Of a DNA stretch of 64,000 bases, positions 1 to 12,494 are shown one piece after another (position 1 is the stretch's first letter; every line of letters begins with the position of its first letter). Both the position numbers and the translations under genes were made by a program. The notes beneath the pieces are model-generated. The model saw only the letters and a list, made by a program, of their open reading frames with translations, was not told the origin of the DNA and made no database searches. Source of the stretch: Hydractinia symbiolongicarpus (Eukaryota > Cnidaria > Hydrozoa > Anthoathecata > Hydractiniidae); the NCBI RefSeq assembly GCF_029227915.1, contig NC_079880.1:14032001-14096000 (forward strand), written 5' to 3'.

Positions 1-185
1 CTTTAAATTCGTATATAATACATGATTTGCTGTTTTATGGGGGAGGTTTCAACTGACCATGTTAAAAATAAATTATATGTAGCAAAGTACAGCTAGTATA
101 TTCATTAAAAGAATTATTTCCAAATTCAATTTAATATCCGTGCAAGCTCTTACAATTACAACGACCTTTGATATAGCTTGAAAAT
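1..185 (-). pseudogene. Truncated last exon of a third astacin-MAM copy
   Basis: The reverse strand from about 179 to 131 reads the C-terminus of the MAM exon (SYIKGRCNCKSLHGY, then a stop). It matches the end of exon 10 in both complete copies (SYIKGRCNCES...). The similarity continues left through the 3' flank to base 1, matching about 24,590-24,760. The first half of the exon (the part carrying the IAID motif) is missing. At about 186 the sequence switches abruptly to the upstream region of the + strand gene. This is therefore a cut-off relic lying in opposite orientation to the next gene. Its expression is unlikely. Confidence 0.7.
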
Positions 186-548
186 GAACAAAAGATCGGT
201 ATGCGAGATAAATTTTTGTTGATTCGGCATATTTCCTTAAAACAAACATTACCTTCTTATGAAAAACAATAGACACTTATCACATGGTATTATATCACCC
301 AGGGAATAGTTTTCTTTCTTAGAAAACAAAAGCTAAAAACGATATCATGCTTAAACATTTCCCCGCTATAGTCACTAAAATTCTCGTTGCCACTATCTTA
401 GCAGGAAGTCCCGTGTTATAATCAATTTACAACTTCCGGGAGTACTCCTTCGGCATAATTAATGCTCTCTTCTTTATCAACAAAAGTTATAATTTCTGTA
501 AAATTTAAAAATACAAACATAACTATTCAGAATCGTGTCGACACCCTT
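186..548 (+). promoter_or_regulatory. Upstream region of the left astacin gene
   Basis: No ORF is supported here. The sequence pairs in inverted orientation with about 35,462-35,830 upstream of the right copy, so it belongs to the duplicated block and probably holds the promoter and 5' UTR. I could not pick out a convincing TATA box or transcription start. Confidence 0.4.
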
Positions 549-3500
549 ATGTTTCGGGAAATATATTTTATGGCTGTTATTGTGGCAGCATCTACTGCTG
601 CTAAGGATAGTAAACGTAAGTAACTTTATCAAATGTTTTAACGTCGTATCTACTATCGTGTTCATTAAGCTTCAGGCAAGGATATTTGTTTAAGAATATT
701 TGTCTTTGTCAACACTTGGCAGATCCCCTTCCTTATTTTAGGAGTTATTTTTTTCTTCTTAAATTTTAAACTTTTCCAAATTGAAAATTAAATGAAACAT
801 AAACAAAACAAGTTAATGAATTAAAAAGATGGCGAATTTTAACCCTATTCGGTCCGGATGAAACCCTTATAATGGGAAAGAATATAAAAACTCTTGTTAG
901 GATTATCGTTAGAACTTGAAACTTACAACACAACTTTATTTCATTAAGACAAATCATATGCATGTTTTGGACACGTCATTAATCCGATTTCCCGATCTTT
1001 TCGGATTTTACCCGAAAATAAGAAAACCCCGGATTTCCGGGCAATTTTTAGCAGCTTTATATGCGATTTGTGTAAAAACCGGAAAATATGTTAAATAACC
1101 TTTATTAAGCTTTTAGAAATTTCAAACTGAATGTAAAAATTCGCTCCAGAACTAAAGTAATTGAATTTTAAGCAGATCGTGGCATTTTGGACAAATTTGA
1201 AGCTTTTGATGACGTCACAGAAAATATGCCGACGCAAGCAAAAATTTATTACTGCCATTTAGTTCCTTTTGTGATGTATTGTAATTGCTCTAAGTTTGAT
1301 GTAATTTGGACAACCTCATGAAAAGTCATAATATGTTCGAAAAACCCTGGAACATTAGGGTCAAACCAAATTCTATATTCTATTGCGTTTTTAAAATTAG
1401 GTTTTTCGAAACATACGGGGCATTAATTATATTGCTTGTAAAATGTGCCACTTAAGGCAATTAGTTTAAATTGATGATAAAAAATGTTGTTAATGTACGC
1501 AGCAAAAACAGAATTAATTGCAAAATGGAAACAGAATACATGCTAATGGGATGTGCAAGCTATAGCTTATGATCTAAACTTAACAATATGATAGCCATCA
1601 AATAATCTCTACGTTAGAGAACTTAAGAAACAAAAACGAGGCCTATCTGCAACGGCGTTGTTCATAATTTTGCATCGATGCCGGTTATATGAAAAACGAA
1701 TCGAAATTGGTTTACGATAGATTTAACAAAAGCGGAAACAAAAATTCTCAAGACTTCGAAAAATACTTACATTTGCTTTTGTGTGCTTTTAGTATTAGTA
1801 GTATTAGTAGTAAACTTCATTTCCGGTTTTATCGTGATTTGCACAAACACTTTACAAAAAATGTAGGAGATAGTAGCGTCCTTCCTTCGTAACGTCTCTA
1901 TTATCTTAATCCCTGCAACTAAGGTTTTATTTACGATTTTTAGTTGTCGTTCTTTTTCCCAATATGATAGCTACAGCCGCTATCCTTCGCCCATGCTGAA
2001 AAGAAGAATATAAAATAAAAGCTGTCCTGCTTTGAAAGGATAGTGTGAACAGGTTTGTTTTATACGTTCAACAGATAACAGAGTTCGTTTAAGTTGATTG
2101 TGTGTAGTTCTCTCATGACGAACTGAAATGAATTGATATTAATTCCCCGACAACATAACAATCTTTCTGAAATTCTTAAATGGACTTTCTTAAATTATGA
2201 AGATCAATTTTTTCGTAAAAAAATATGTAGACAGAATGTAATTACTATTACTTGCGACCATGTCCGTATTTGCTTAGTTTTGCTTAACTTTTTTTTGGCG
2301 GGAAAGTAGTGCATTTTTAAATGAGACGAATTCGCATTGAAACCATTTGACATCGAAGGAAATCCAGTCTACTTTTTGAAAATCCGATCTACAGTGTCAA
2401 AAAGTCACGGGATTTTGATATATAGCCGTTTCGAAATGATGGCCAAAATGGCAAGTCCTCCAATCTGCCTTAGTCTCAATACTTTTGTCCCCGATTGTTG
2501 CTACGTGCCACTAGTACTAACAAGGTTAATAATTTATATGTGGAAAGTGACATTCATCAAAAAATGCTATAGCCATTCACAGAGACCATTTTAAACTTAC
2601 AAACGCTGTTATTTTTAGATAATGGAAAAAGACACAAGGCAAAAAGGAATGTAATTACATTGGCATCTCGACTCTGGCCAGGAAGAACTGTTCCGTACAC
2701 TATCAATGTTAGTTCATTTGGTAAGTTTACATTTTGATAAACCAGCCACAAAGTTGATATAAAAGCTTTTTAGAATTTAGTGAAGGCCATTTGTCCGTTA
2801 CTAGTTATTTTCACCGGCAGCCTACCGTAATTCAGGAGTTTGCTCCCTCCACACTCTCTTACAGAGTAATTAAAAGAAGCTAAGCAAGGGGGTTTGACAA
2901 TCTGTCTTGTCTTTGGGTGTGACGGCCCCACTTTTAACCCCAGTCCATTAGGGAGGCCAAGTTTGCTCACTTTGTCTACAGGGTTAACGATCCTGATGTA
3001 CCCACAGTTATTGTTATAAGAAGCTTTGCAAGGGGGTTTGAAATTTCTTTTTCGGGTGTTCGTGGATTTACGCCCACGCATTTTACCCCAGCAACTTCAG
3101 GCTGGTCCTGACATAGGGCTGGTCCCAAGCGTCAATCAACTGTGTAAGGCTGAGTGTTGGGATCCCGTAACACATGTGGAAAGCTACGGTCAGGTTCACA
3201 AGTCCTGGCGCATGGGTGGTTGTCTCCTCTTATTTATAGTTTTGTATTTATAGTTTTACATTTATTTGTTTCTTTCTATGTCGTATAGCAATTTGTAACT
3301 GTCAGTAGGTGTTTGTGATGTAATGTTTATAGAGGGTCTTTAGTTCAATTACCTTGATTCTGCAGACTATTCTTGTAAAAAGGGAGATCTTGCACTGAAT
3401 ATAGATCTCTAGAGGGTGTAACCTCTATAATTCAAAAACAAAAGAGTCAGTAGACTAGTTCCATCATTACAGCTTGCTGTTTTGTTATCTCACAATCATG

Positions 3501-6500
3501 GGTAGTTATTTTAAGCTAGGTGTTTTGTTAAGCTTATTTACTGCTTTTATTGAGCAGAACATTTTTTCGAGAAACTTGCGACTAGAAGCATTTGCGTGGT
3601 TGGATTAATTTCGTTGTGATGCAGTTTGTTGTGTTAAAAAATAACAATATATTGATGAGTTTTTTAATTTACATGTAGTTCTATATTCTATATGTTATCT
3701 TTTATACGCGTGCGTCAATAGCTATGACTTTTTCGTAAAAACGGTGCGAAAATGGTACAAGCACATTTCGCTTTAGCGAAAGTCTAACATTGAAAAAGGT
3801 AAGCATACGTTGCAAGAAACAAAAGGTAATTTTCATTGTAGCACATCAAAGCTCCACCAAATATGATATACTGGTAGAGTATAACCAACTAGTCTATTTA
3901 CTTTCACCAGCGTCTCTTCATCTCTTTAGAGCCTCACGAAGTAACAAGAATAAAGAAAGCGCTTTATGAGGTAGAGAACAAAACTTGTGTTAAGTTCAAA
4001 AACAGATCCAATGAAAGCTTTTGGATTGCAATTAACAAGAGAAGAGGGTTGGTACTGTAATAAACGTACTTTCTGTTATCAGCAACGTCTTTGTGTATAC
4101 ATTTACGTAAAATTCACAGGATTTATAAGCAACTTTAGTGCAAACAGTATTGTACACCAGCATTATAAGACATTGATTTTGACATTATATAACTTCTTTT
4201 TGTATTTTTTAACATAATCATACTAGCATTTGGAACGACACAGACCTTTCTTAGTTTTAGGGTTTTCAAACTTTTTTTAATTAGCGCACTGACATTTCAC
4301 TGACGTTTTCTTACACATACGGTCCCCGCCAGAATGAAATGATGTACAGGGTGTAATCATCTGCCAGCATTTTTTATTTTTCACTTTTATTTTAACATAA
4401 GCTGTAATTTTCGTATATATGTGTTATATGTTTTGGTCGATTTCGCACAGGAGTAACTTAAACTTGCTTTATACGGCAAATGTTTAAAGGTACTTGAAGT
4501 GAAATTTCACTTGGTCTTAAGGGAAGAATAGGCATTAGACCGGCGCGAAATTTTACCACGTATGTTACGTGTTAATAGACCCAGACTTTTCTTAAGATAC
4601 GAAACGGAGTTCATGTCAGTGTTTTTAAAGTAACTTTGGTTGTAATCATTTCAAATCGACGTCTGGCAGTCTAATTACACCATAAAGAACAATGATATTG
4701 AATGCTCTCCGCACAAAATATTTTAAAGAAGAACTTTCAGAGCTTAAAGAATGCTGAAGATTGAGACCAATCTTTTATAAAAACTAACTAAAAGAAATAA
4801 TAAATCTATAAATATTAAAGTATTTTATTACTCTATAATTAGGTGCAATTCCTACATTGGACGACACAGTTATTTCAAAAATAAAGGCCAACCATTGAGT
4901 TTACAGGGCCGTTGTTTTACATACTCGTCTACAATACACGAAATACTGCACGCTTTGGGAGTATTTCACGAACACGTACGGCCGGATCGAGACAAGTATT
5001 TAAAGATACTTTGGGAGAATATTCGTCCTGGTAGGATGTTCTTATAATACTGGCTGTGTAGCTTTATCTTTTTTATTTAGTATTTTGCTAATAAAGCAAG
5101 GCAATTATGCACCAAATCATTTCACTATCGGACTTTCAGGGATACAAATCCGACATTAAACTTTCATCGCTACAGAATCATATTAATCGCTAATATGTGC
5201 TGGCGAGACATAATTATTGACTATTGTTACTAGCTTTTATTCTAAGAATTTGCGTTAAGTTAGTTATTTCATATTTTAAAAACAAAGCAAAACAAAGCAA
5301 AAAGTAATTCATTACAGAGTAGCTAGGTCATTATGACAGAGTAGTTCATTATAACAAGCTCTTGAATCCCTTTTTTCATTTTCTTATTTCCTTCAAGAGT
5401 GTATGCTTTTAGCTAGTGTGCATAATTTCAAGAAACGGCCAAAACAGTTAGCAAGAACGACAACAATGTATGAATACGATTCACTCATGCACTACGGTCC
5501 ATATATGGCTTCTAAAGGATTTCACAAAATGACGATGGTTCCTATAAAAGACGTAAAAAGGAATTTAAGACTAATGTCCAGAAAAAACAAACATTTCACA
5601 GCTTCCGATAGTATTAAAGTCAACACGTTGTATCAATGCAACCTGGGTAAGCCCTTTATAAATTGCTTAATACTGCTAAGTACATGCACTGAAATAAATA
5701 CTTTTTTTTACATAATTCTGTTAGTGTAGAAGGCAGGTAAAATCGTTTATTTCTATTTATCCGGTCAGGCAATTGATATTGGGCGCCGCAAATTAGATTG
5801 GAATGTTTGCAAAGCGAAGCTGAAGAGATCTGATTCTAACAAAAGATCTGATTTATTATTCAAAGTGAAGAAAGTTCTAATTTCAAAAGTAGCATTTTTC
5901 ATCAACAATGGAGATTTTTATTATTTCAACCAAATTTTTATAAAAATATTTTAAATGTTTATATTTGAGAATTGCCATTGCAATTGTGTTGCAAAATGCC
6001 GTTTCGGAAAAAATCCTTATTCTTTTACCATTGCTTTCAACCACCTTGTGTTGAACATCTTATGTTGCTAACTTTTCCACTTGACCTACACAGTGCCACA
6101 GGCACATCTCTTTTTTCTTTCTTCATACTTGCTTTACACTGGCATTTTAAATAAAAGCATTGTTCATCCTATTTTGTACTCACTAAATCTGAAGTTAAAT
6201 ATCTTTCATTTTTAAACTTTCTCCCACGATCAAGAGTTTTTTTTACAGAACTTTCTGGCGTTTTTCCACTCCTTAAACGATGTTCTTCAATTTCTTTTAT
6301 TATGAACGCAGGAAGAACAGCCAAAGACTTTCCCCAAGTGTCTAATTCACCAACTTGTTTTTTGACTCGTTAATAATTGCAATTGGTAAATCAATATCTC
6401 TTAATAACAGTTCCAACAATTCTTCTTTATTCACAGCGCTGCTCCTTCCACTTTCCGTAGCCATTTTGACCATATTCTACCATTCCCAGCCTCGGTTCTA

Positions 6501-9500
6501 AGGTCACTTGAAAACGAGGCAGGGAATACGAGAAATCAGTATTAGTCACAGTTAATAACATTGTTTTAAAAAAAATTACCTTGATTTTGTGATAATTTAA
6601 ACCAAACTATATATATATAAAACCATAACAAACAGTTTCGTGAGCTAATCTGGAAATCAAAATAAATGATTTACTTAACACATTTCGGAATAAAGAATGA
6701 TAAAAGAGTCAACAAAAATTTTAAGCTCAGTAACATTGAAGATGTCAACATTGTTTTTAAATTAAAAAAAAAATGTGTTTTTTGGGGGATAAAAATAGCT
6801 AAACTAAAATAGCCAAACAAAATGTAAATTCGCCCAAACATTGACTAAAAGTCACCCTTTTTAATTCAGTTTATATCTTTCATTGCCTTTTTTACTTCCC
6901 AAATATATTAATAGCTACCAACAACTTTATAACTAGCTACTTGCACTTTGGAATATCCATCACAGCTCAGCACCAAAACCTGGAGATTTTAAAGTTGCTT
7001 ACCTCAATGCTTGTCCTAGGTAATTTTGTCGTGCAGTTTAATTAGGCAGCTTACACCAGTGGAACTGGTTTTAATAGTAAAACAGTCTGAAAACTCAAAT
7101 ATTTTGCAGAACGAATTTTTTTTAACAGAAGCAAAACTGTTGAACCTGGGTGCGGAGAGGCTAAGAAAAGCAGTTTTATAGACCATGCACCCAGGAGTTT
7201 TTTCCCACCTCGAGGGTAAAATGAAAGAAAAAGATTTGCAGATATACACCAAAACTTTTTTAAGCCTTTTTTCTAAAAAATCAGCACGCTGCTCATTTGA
7301 CCTTCTCGCGTAATTAGAATATAAATTCCAAAAATACTTAGCCAATCAAATAAAAAAATACTGTTTAATCAGTGTCTGTAGTAAAATGTAAATCACTAAG
7401 TCAAATAGTCGCTTGGAGCTAAGTATATTCAACTGATAATTTCAGCGCAAAATGGAGCTGTGTGGAGCATGTGGGCTCCTTGGTCACCTTGTGTTAGTGT
7501 AAAAACACGGGTTGGGCAATGTCGTAAGTCGAGAGAGAGGTTTTGTATGGCAAGCGATAGGGAAAAATGTGCAAACGCAGAAAAAGATGGAGTCATCAGG
7601 GAACACAAGAATTGCGACATGAGTGAATGTTATGGTATGTATTTGCTGAAAATTTTTGCTATTATATATCTAATATATATTACCGACATTATATGGAAAT
7701 TTTTAAATATTAAGCTTTTAAAAATATATATAATTAAGCTCGACTTTTGTTCAAAAATTTGTTGATATTAATAAGTAAAGGCAGAAAAGATAACATCTAC
7801 CTTAAGGGAGTTAATTTACGCGAGGAAATTCTAAAAACTTTCGCGAATTAGTCCTTTATTTCCCGAAAGTGATATGTCGCAAATTTCGCTAAAAAAGAAT
7901 CCCATTGCATTTTTCTTCACTAATACCGTGCTTTTGCGTCTGAGACATACGACTGCAATCAATATAAAAATTATGGTAAAATCATTTTTCAAGAGATATA
8001 AAAATCTAGGTTTAGCGAGAATCTATTTTCGCGAAATTCACCCATGGCAAGTTCAATAATTTTCGCGAAAATTAACTTTCTTGGGATGGAAACAATACAA
8101 TGAACCTCGATATAAGTTATAATACCTTCTTTTGCGTTTTACTGCAGAAACTGTAAACGGGCATTGGGGCAATTGGGGAAGATGGAGTGCTTGCAGCAAA
8201 AGTTGTGGCATTGGCCTGCAACACCGAAAACGATGGTGCAACAACCCTGCACCAGAAAACGGAGGTTGGTTCTGTAAAGGAGCTTTAACAGAAATAGAAA
8301 GATGTAGACACACAGTTAAAAAAGGTTTGTATAGATCAGACTTAATATAATTTGACGCAGATATTCAGCAAGGTAAAATCGCATATCCGTAATTATTCAG
8401 TCAAGCTGGTGATACTCGACGACGCGCAGCGGAGTCGAATATAAACAAAGCGAGACTTAATAATTACGATATCCGATTTTACCGCGCTGAATATCTGTTT
8501 TATCATGCACCATTGGAAAGGAATTATTATCTAAAGTGACGAACCTCTCCATTTATATTTTGTTTTGTTTTTGTCTTTTTCGTTGTTCTTGTTTCTCGTT
8601 GTTTCAAAGCGTTCGCGCTTCTGTTATTTTCAGCTCTTCATCTGATTGCTTATCCTTTGTGTACTACTATAGAGAACAATAAAAGATGGAGTGCGATATA
8701 ATACGTCCTTTGTTTGATAACTTTTTCATTTTTAATTAGTTATAACTCTCCATCTGACTGACTACGTGTAATTTTTTAAAGAAACTGTATATATAAACAA
8801 ATATAAGTGCTGGAGAGACTATCGAATATCTCGAGCAGATATTCGATATCGGATATCTGCTGAGATATTCGACTCTCAGCTAACGACTGCACGAATATCC
8901 AAAAATATTTTGTCAGACGCTCCCAGCTAAGGTGCATGATAAAACATGCTATTCTCCTTTTACTAAACTATTAAAATAAGCGGATTAGGATAGTTGTTGT
9001 CCACTGTCAAGTGGATGAACTAAACAAATGTTAATTTATGGAAACAGGAAGTTTGTCTTTAGGTTTTGTGCAAATTGTGCCTTTCCTTTCTTTAGATATG
9101 CCAAATTGCGCTAGACGGAAATCGTTTTTTCCTTGTGAGGTAAATTGAATTCAAAAATATTTTCTTTCTTTTACAGGACAAGTGTATCCTTTTGACATCT
9201 CGAGAAATTGGACTAATGCGAACTCAAGTACTACGTACAAATGGACGATCTGGAAGTCATATATGGTTATTTCGCAAAGAATTTCCAAATTCACATACGC
9301 TGGAATTCAAATTGCAAACGAAAGAGGAAAATGTAAATATCTGCTAATGGTTTAGTGTTCATTTTTTTTTTATTCACAATCAGTTACTAAGTTTTGCTAT
9401 AAAGCTCCCTTCTCCGGTTTCAATGCACAATTCTTTAAATTTTATGTTCATAACAGGTCAATTAGGGACTTGCGACACAGTTCAGTGAGAAATAGTACAA

Positions 9501-12494
9501 GTAACTATATATTAATATCCATATACGTCTGTCTCTCTGTCAGACAAAATGATACCGCAAGTGCCAAGACGCACGCAATGCGGCATAAGAAATAGGCGAA
9601 CCCGTGGATTTTTCCACGGGCCACCGATAGCATTACATAAAGTTAATGACACAAGGCGTTGGATAAGTCAGTAAAATTGGTAAAGCAGATTCCGGAATAA
9701 AACTTGCCTTTTCATCTCAGCGTTTATTTAGTACCATTAACTTTAACTTAACTTTAACAGCAAAATAAAAGAATTAATTTCTTGCAAAGAAATTATCATT
9801 GGAATATAGCTTTTTATTTTTTATTTTTCAAGCCAACAAAAGATTTTGGTTAACAAATGGATCAAGTATAACCAAAAAGGGTGACACTACAGTTTTATCG
9901 TCACCATTGCTAAACTCCACAAAGCCAATATGTTTTATGTTTTGGTACCACCTAAGCAAAAGCAACACTGGAAAACTAGAAGTTTTATTACAGCAAAATA
10001 TGTCTTCGATTGGCAAATCTAGCAACGTCACAGTTTGGAAAGCATATGGTGATCATGGTACTCTTTGGCAGCCTGCTGAGATTGAACTGGAAAGTGAAAT
10101 GCCCTTCAGGGTAAGTTTTTTCTTTCTTTCTGGAACAGTTCTAGCCTTGTATAAAGTTCGTCATTCAATACAATGCCTAGCCTAGTAAGCTTAGTCTTCT
10201 TCGAGGGTATCAAAATTCCGTTTTCTCATATAAAAGCTCTCATACGTAAAAAGGAATCCTTTAGAGCAAATTCCAAATTTATACCGACCGAAAAACATAA
10301 ACTGATTTGTCAGTACGAACCCCGAATTAAAATCAATCAATGAGCACGAAGCCATAGTGGCCACATCTCATCCTCTGAAATGGTAAAGAAATTAGTTATG
10401 GCTCTTTGGGTAAGTGGGGCCATTTTGCGATGATCACGTAAACAAAAAACAATTAAAGTAATCAATCAAAAAGTGCAGTCAGTATTCTAACCGCAGAAAT
10501 TGCTCTTGTTACTAAAAAAAATTAAAATTGTTAAACTCATAGAGACGGTTATGTTATTAATTACTTATTTTAAGAGAATTTGTATATTGACGTGTCTTGA
10601 TAAGCCTTCATCAACTTATACACGCTAACCGAATAAGCTCCTCGTGTGTCGGTAACATATAAAGGGGCTTTCCAAAACGGAAATTTAGGCTATCTGCAAT
10701 GGCCTCTTTAACAGCTCTTCCTGAATACTCGTCACGCATCAAAGTTTAAATGAAAGCGACAATGTAAAATAAATCCAAAGTAATATGGCTATTATCAAAC
10801 TGCGAATAACTTACAAACAATAATTTTCAAGTTTCGAAATTTAGAAAAAACTTATATCCGCTATATCAATAACATTATCTATAGTATCTATGACACTTTT
10901 ATTTCACAAAAAACATTTGACATTCTATGCACAACCTTACATTGGCACTTTTTGGGGGGCTCACTCTTATCTGCACATGTATAATATAATTTCTTCGTCG
11001 TAAATGGCCCTGTCTTTGTTTCAAAAGATTGTTACCGCACGTAGTGTGTTTACTGGCGACACGCAATTCTGGCGATGGTAGATCGAACTTTACCTACCGT
11101 CAGGCAGTGTGTTGGCGATGCATGACGTAGAACTTCTTCAAACATTGTTCTGCGCAAGATATAACCTTATTTGTTCGTTTTTGAACACGTTGTTTTCTAA
11201 AAAATTGTTTTGCAAGAACATGTTCTGATGACGAAATTTACACCTTAACCTCACCTTAGAAGTTGTTAAAAGGCGTTATTCGCTGCTACCTAAAAATTAC
11301 GCAGTCAACAAGTTTATAAAATGTATAAATATCTCCCTCTCCCCTTCTCCCCTCATCAATTAGGAGATTTTTTCTCAAATTATTTGCGCCTTTGAAGTTT
11401 AGCCACAACTTTCACGGCAGACGCAATTTCAAATAACACGGAGAAAAATAGGAACGCTTGTTAAATCATAATCAAATAAATAATAAGCGATAGCCTTGTT
11501 GCGTTTTTCTCGAAAATTGTTACTCACCATTTTTAGTTCCGAATTCGTAAAAATTGACGTTATTTGTGCCGCTTCCGTTTCAAGAACTATAAAACTAGTA
11601 TGGGTCAACTACTGAATTTGTTGAATTTTTATATATACCCATCAATAATTTTTCCGAAATTATCTTTTTTGTTACAAAAACCCAAAACCTTTGTCTTGAT
11701 TTTTTTTAAATTAATGTTATATTTGTCAAATTATATTTATCTTATCACGGCCTATATGCGCCAGTAAAGTCTTTCCTGTCTATGCAGGAAATAATCCTAA
11801 ACTGCAACATCTACCGTTCAATTTTGCTGTATTCCGCTGTATTATGTTTAATTTCTGATCTAATGAATACATTTTTATATGTGGATAGAAAAAATCATAA
11901 AAGTGAGGTCAAGGACGTTTTAACTTTATTGATTTGTAGGGCTCCTTAAGAACGAAGACTGCTTCAATTGTGTAATACCTTTGAGGGTGATGTATTAATT
12001 TTAAAAAAAATTCCTGTCTATACGATTTGTATATACAGTTAGCTCCCGGTAACTTGAACATCGGATAACTTGAACTTTTATTATCTCGAACCATATTTTT
12101 GGGTCCCTTAAACTTTCTTCAATTCTGTCTTATAAAATACTCCGGTTAACTCGGTTCACAAGAGACTTGCGTGCCTTAACAAAAACACTTTAACTCGGAC
12201 TATAATCTCATTTTAGACTAAATTTGACTTAACGGAAGCTTTGCAACTATTTCCCTCGGTTCCTTGCATGTTCGAGTCACCAACATAAAAATTATTTAAA
12301 TCATTAACTTTCTTAGATTCCTTTATAAGTGGTTACATCGTTATTATTATGTATAAATAATTTTTTTATTCATTTAGCTACACTTCAAAGCAACAAGAGG
12401 ACCTGGGCAGGATTCCTACATCGCAATCGATCATTCAAGTTATATCAAAGGTCGTTGCAATTGTGAGAGTTTGCGGAAACCAAATAAAATTTAA
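549..12494 (+). CDS. Secreted astacin metalloprotease with two TSP1 repeats and a MAM domain (left copy)
   Basis: Ten exons, inferred from GT/AG sites and reading phase: 549-615, 2619-2720, 3930-4047, 4843-5030, 5413-5646, 7446-7634, 8148-8324, 9177-9332, 9833-10110 and 12378-12494. They join to 1,626 nt (541 aa) with no internal stop. Exon 1 encodes a hydrophobic signal peptide (MFREIYFMAVIVAAS). A short basic prosegment ends in a KAKR furin-like site, and the mature start contains RLWPGRTVPY. The zinc motif HEILHALGVFHEH gives ligands H128, H132 and H138 and base E129. The Met-turn is SLMHY at about 182-186. Two TSP1 modules follow (about 237-358, with WSMWAPWSPC and WGRWSACSKSCG), then a MAM domain (about 359-535). 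By family it is a zinc endopeptidase acting outside the cell, for example on matrix. The duplicate at 24,698-35,461 has the same structure. AATAAA lies just after the stop (12,508). Confidence 0.9.
842..1362. mobile_element. Insertion in intron 1 of the left astacin copy
   Basis: Flanking intron sequence on both sides aligns with intron 1 of the right copy, but this roughly 520-bp block is absent there. Its ends carry a short inverted match (ACCCTA at the left, TAGGGT at the right). It contains GATGACGTCACAG, a motif often seen in cnidarian non-autonomous elements. Part of it (about 1,060-1,170) resembles 35,890-36,000 just outside the right arm, so it belongs to a dispersed family. No ORF is evident. 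Boundaries are good to about 10 bases. Confidence 0.5.
2800..3495. mobile_element. Dispersed non-autonomous element in intron 2 of the left copy
   Basis: Intron 2 is 1,209 bp here but only 535 bp in the right copy. The surplus is this block, which is richer in GC than its surroundings. A related copy lies in opposite orientation at about 61,860-62,250; both contain the AAGGGGGTTTG-type motif, GTCTTGTCTTTGGG and the TGTAAGGCTGAGTGTTGGG region. A second, degraded internal repeat of the AAGAAGCTnnGCAAGGGGGTTTGA motif occurs at 2,873 and 3,019. No protein-coding ORF is convincing. The class is unknown. Confidence 0.6.
6060..7000. mobile_element. Insertion in intron 5 of the left copy
   Basis: Alignment with the right copy breaks near 6,060. 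Intron 5 is 1,799 bp here and 1,259 bp in the right copy, so extra material sits in this stretch. It holds the decayed ORF described at 6,169-6,464. The right-hand limit was not resolved. Confidence 0.35.
6169..6464 (-). pseudogene. Decayed ORF of a dispersed uncharacterised family
   Basis: The - strand starts with MATESGRSSAVNKEELLELL and runs to about residue 40, where a frameshift in an A-rich stretch (about 6,370) breaks it. The other frame continues with GELDTWGKSLAVLPAFIIKE, passes through KTPESS and LDRGRKF, and ends at the stop at 6,169. The SGKTPES..KTLDRGRKFKNERY pattern reminds me of multi-copy proteins in cnidarian genomes that are often transposon-associated; that link is from memory. 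It lies inside an intron, antisense to the protease. Confidence 0.45.
8350..8945. mobile_element. Nested foldback MITEs in intron 7 of the left copy
   Basis: Intron 7 is 852 bp here versus 251 bp in the right copy. Bases about 8,355-8,503 form a foldback element with arms of about 45 bp: CAGATATTCAGC at the left pairs with GCTGAATATCTG at the right, and the GTAAAATCG and CCGATTTTAC blocks also pair. The centre reads GACGCGCAGCGGAGTCG. Next to it, TTTTATCATGCACC (about 8,499) and GGTGCATGATAAAA (about 8,931) bracket a further segment. Inside that segment, 8,823-8,871 is a hairpin with 21-base arms. No ORF. Confidence 0.6.
9505..9637 (+). mobile_element. Mini-Helitron, degenerate copy (intron 8, left gene)
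   Basis: This is the same family as 28,574-28,710: it shares TATACGTCTGTC near the 5' end, GACGCACGCAATGCGG in the middle and CCCGTGGATTTTTCCACGGG near the 3' end. The termini are degenerate (ACTATATATTAATA and GATAG). The right copy lacks it: intron 8 there is 345 bp, not 500 bp, and the flanks join directly. Confidence 0.65.

Noticed and set aside
2800-3460. 7-bp direct repeat ACTAGTT as target-site duplication of the intron-2 element
   Set aside because: Comparison with the right arm places the 3' edge nearer 3,495, so the repeat is probably chance.
7016-7345. 109-codon - strand ORF in intron 5 of the left astacin gene
   Set aside because: Composition-biased, no domain and not conserved in the sister arm; it lies in or beside an insertion.
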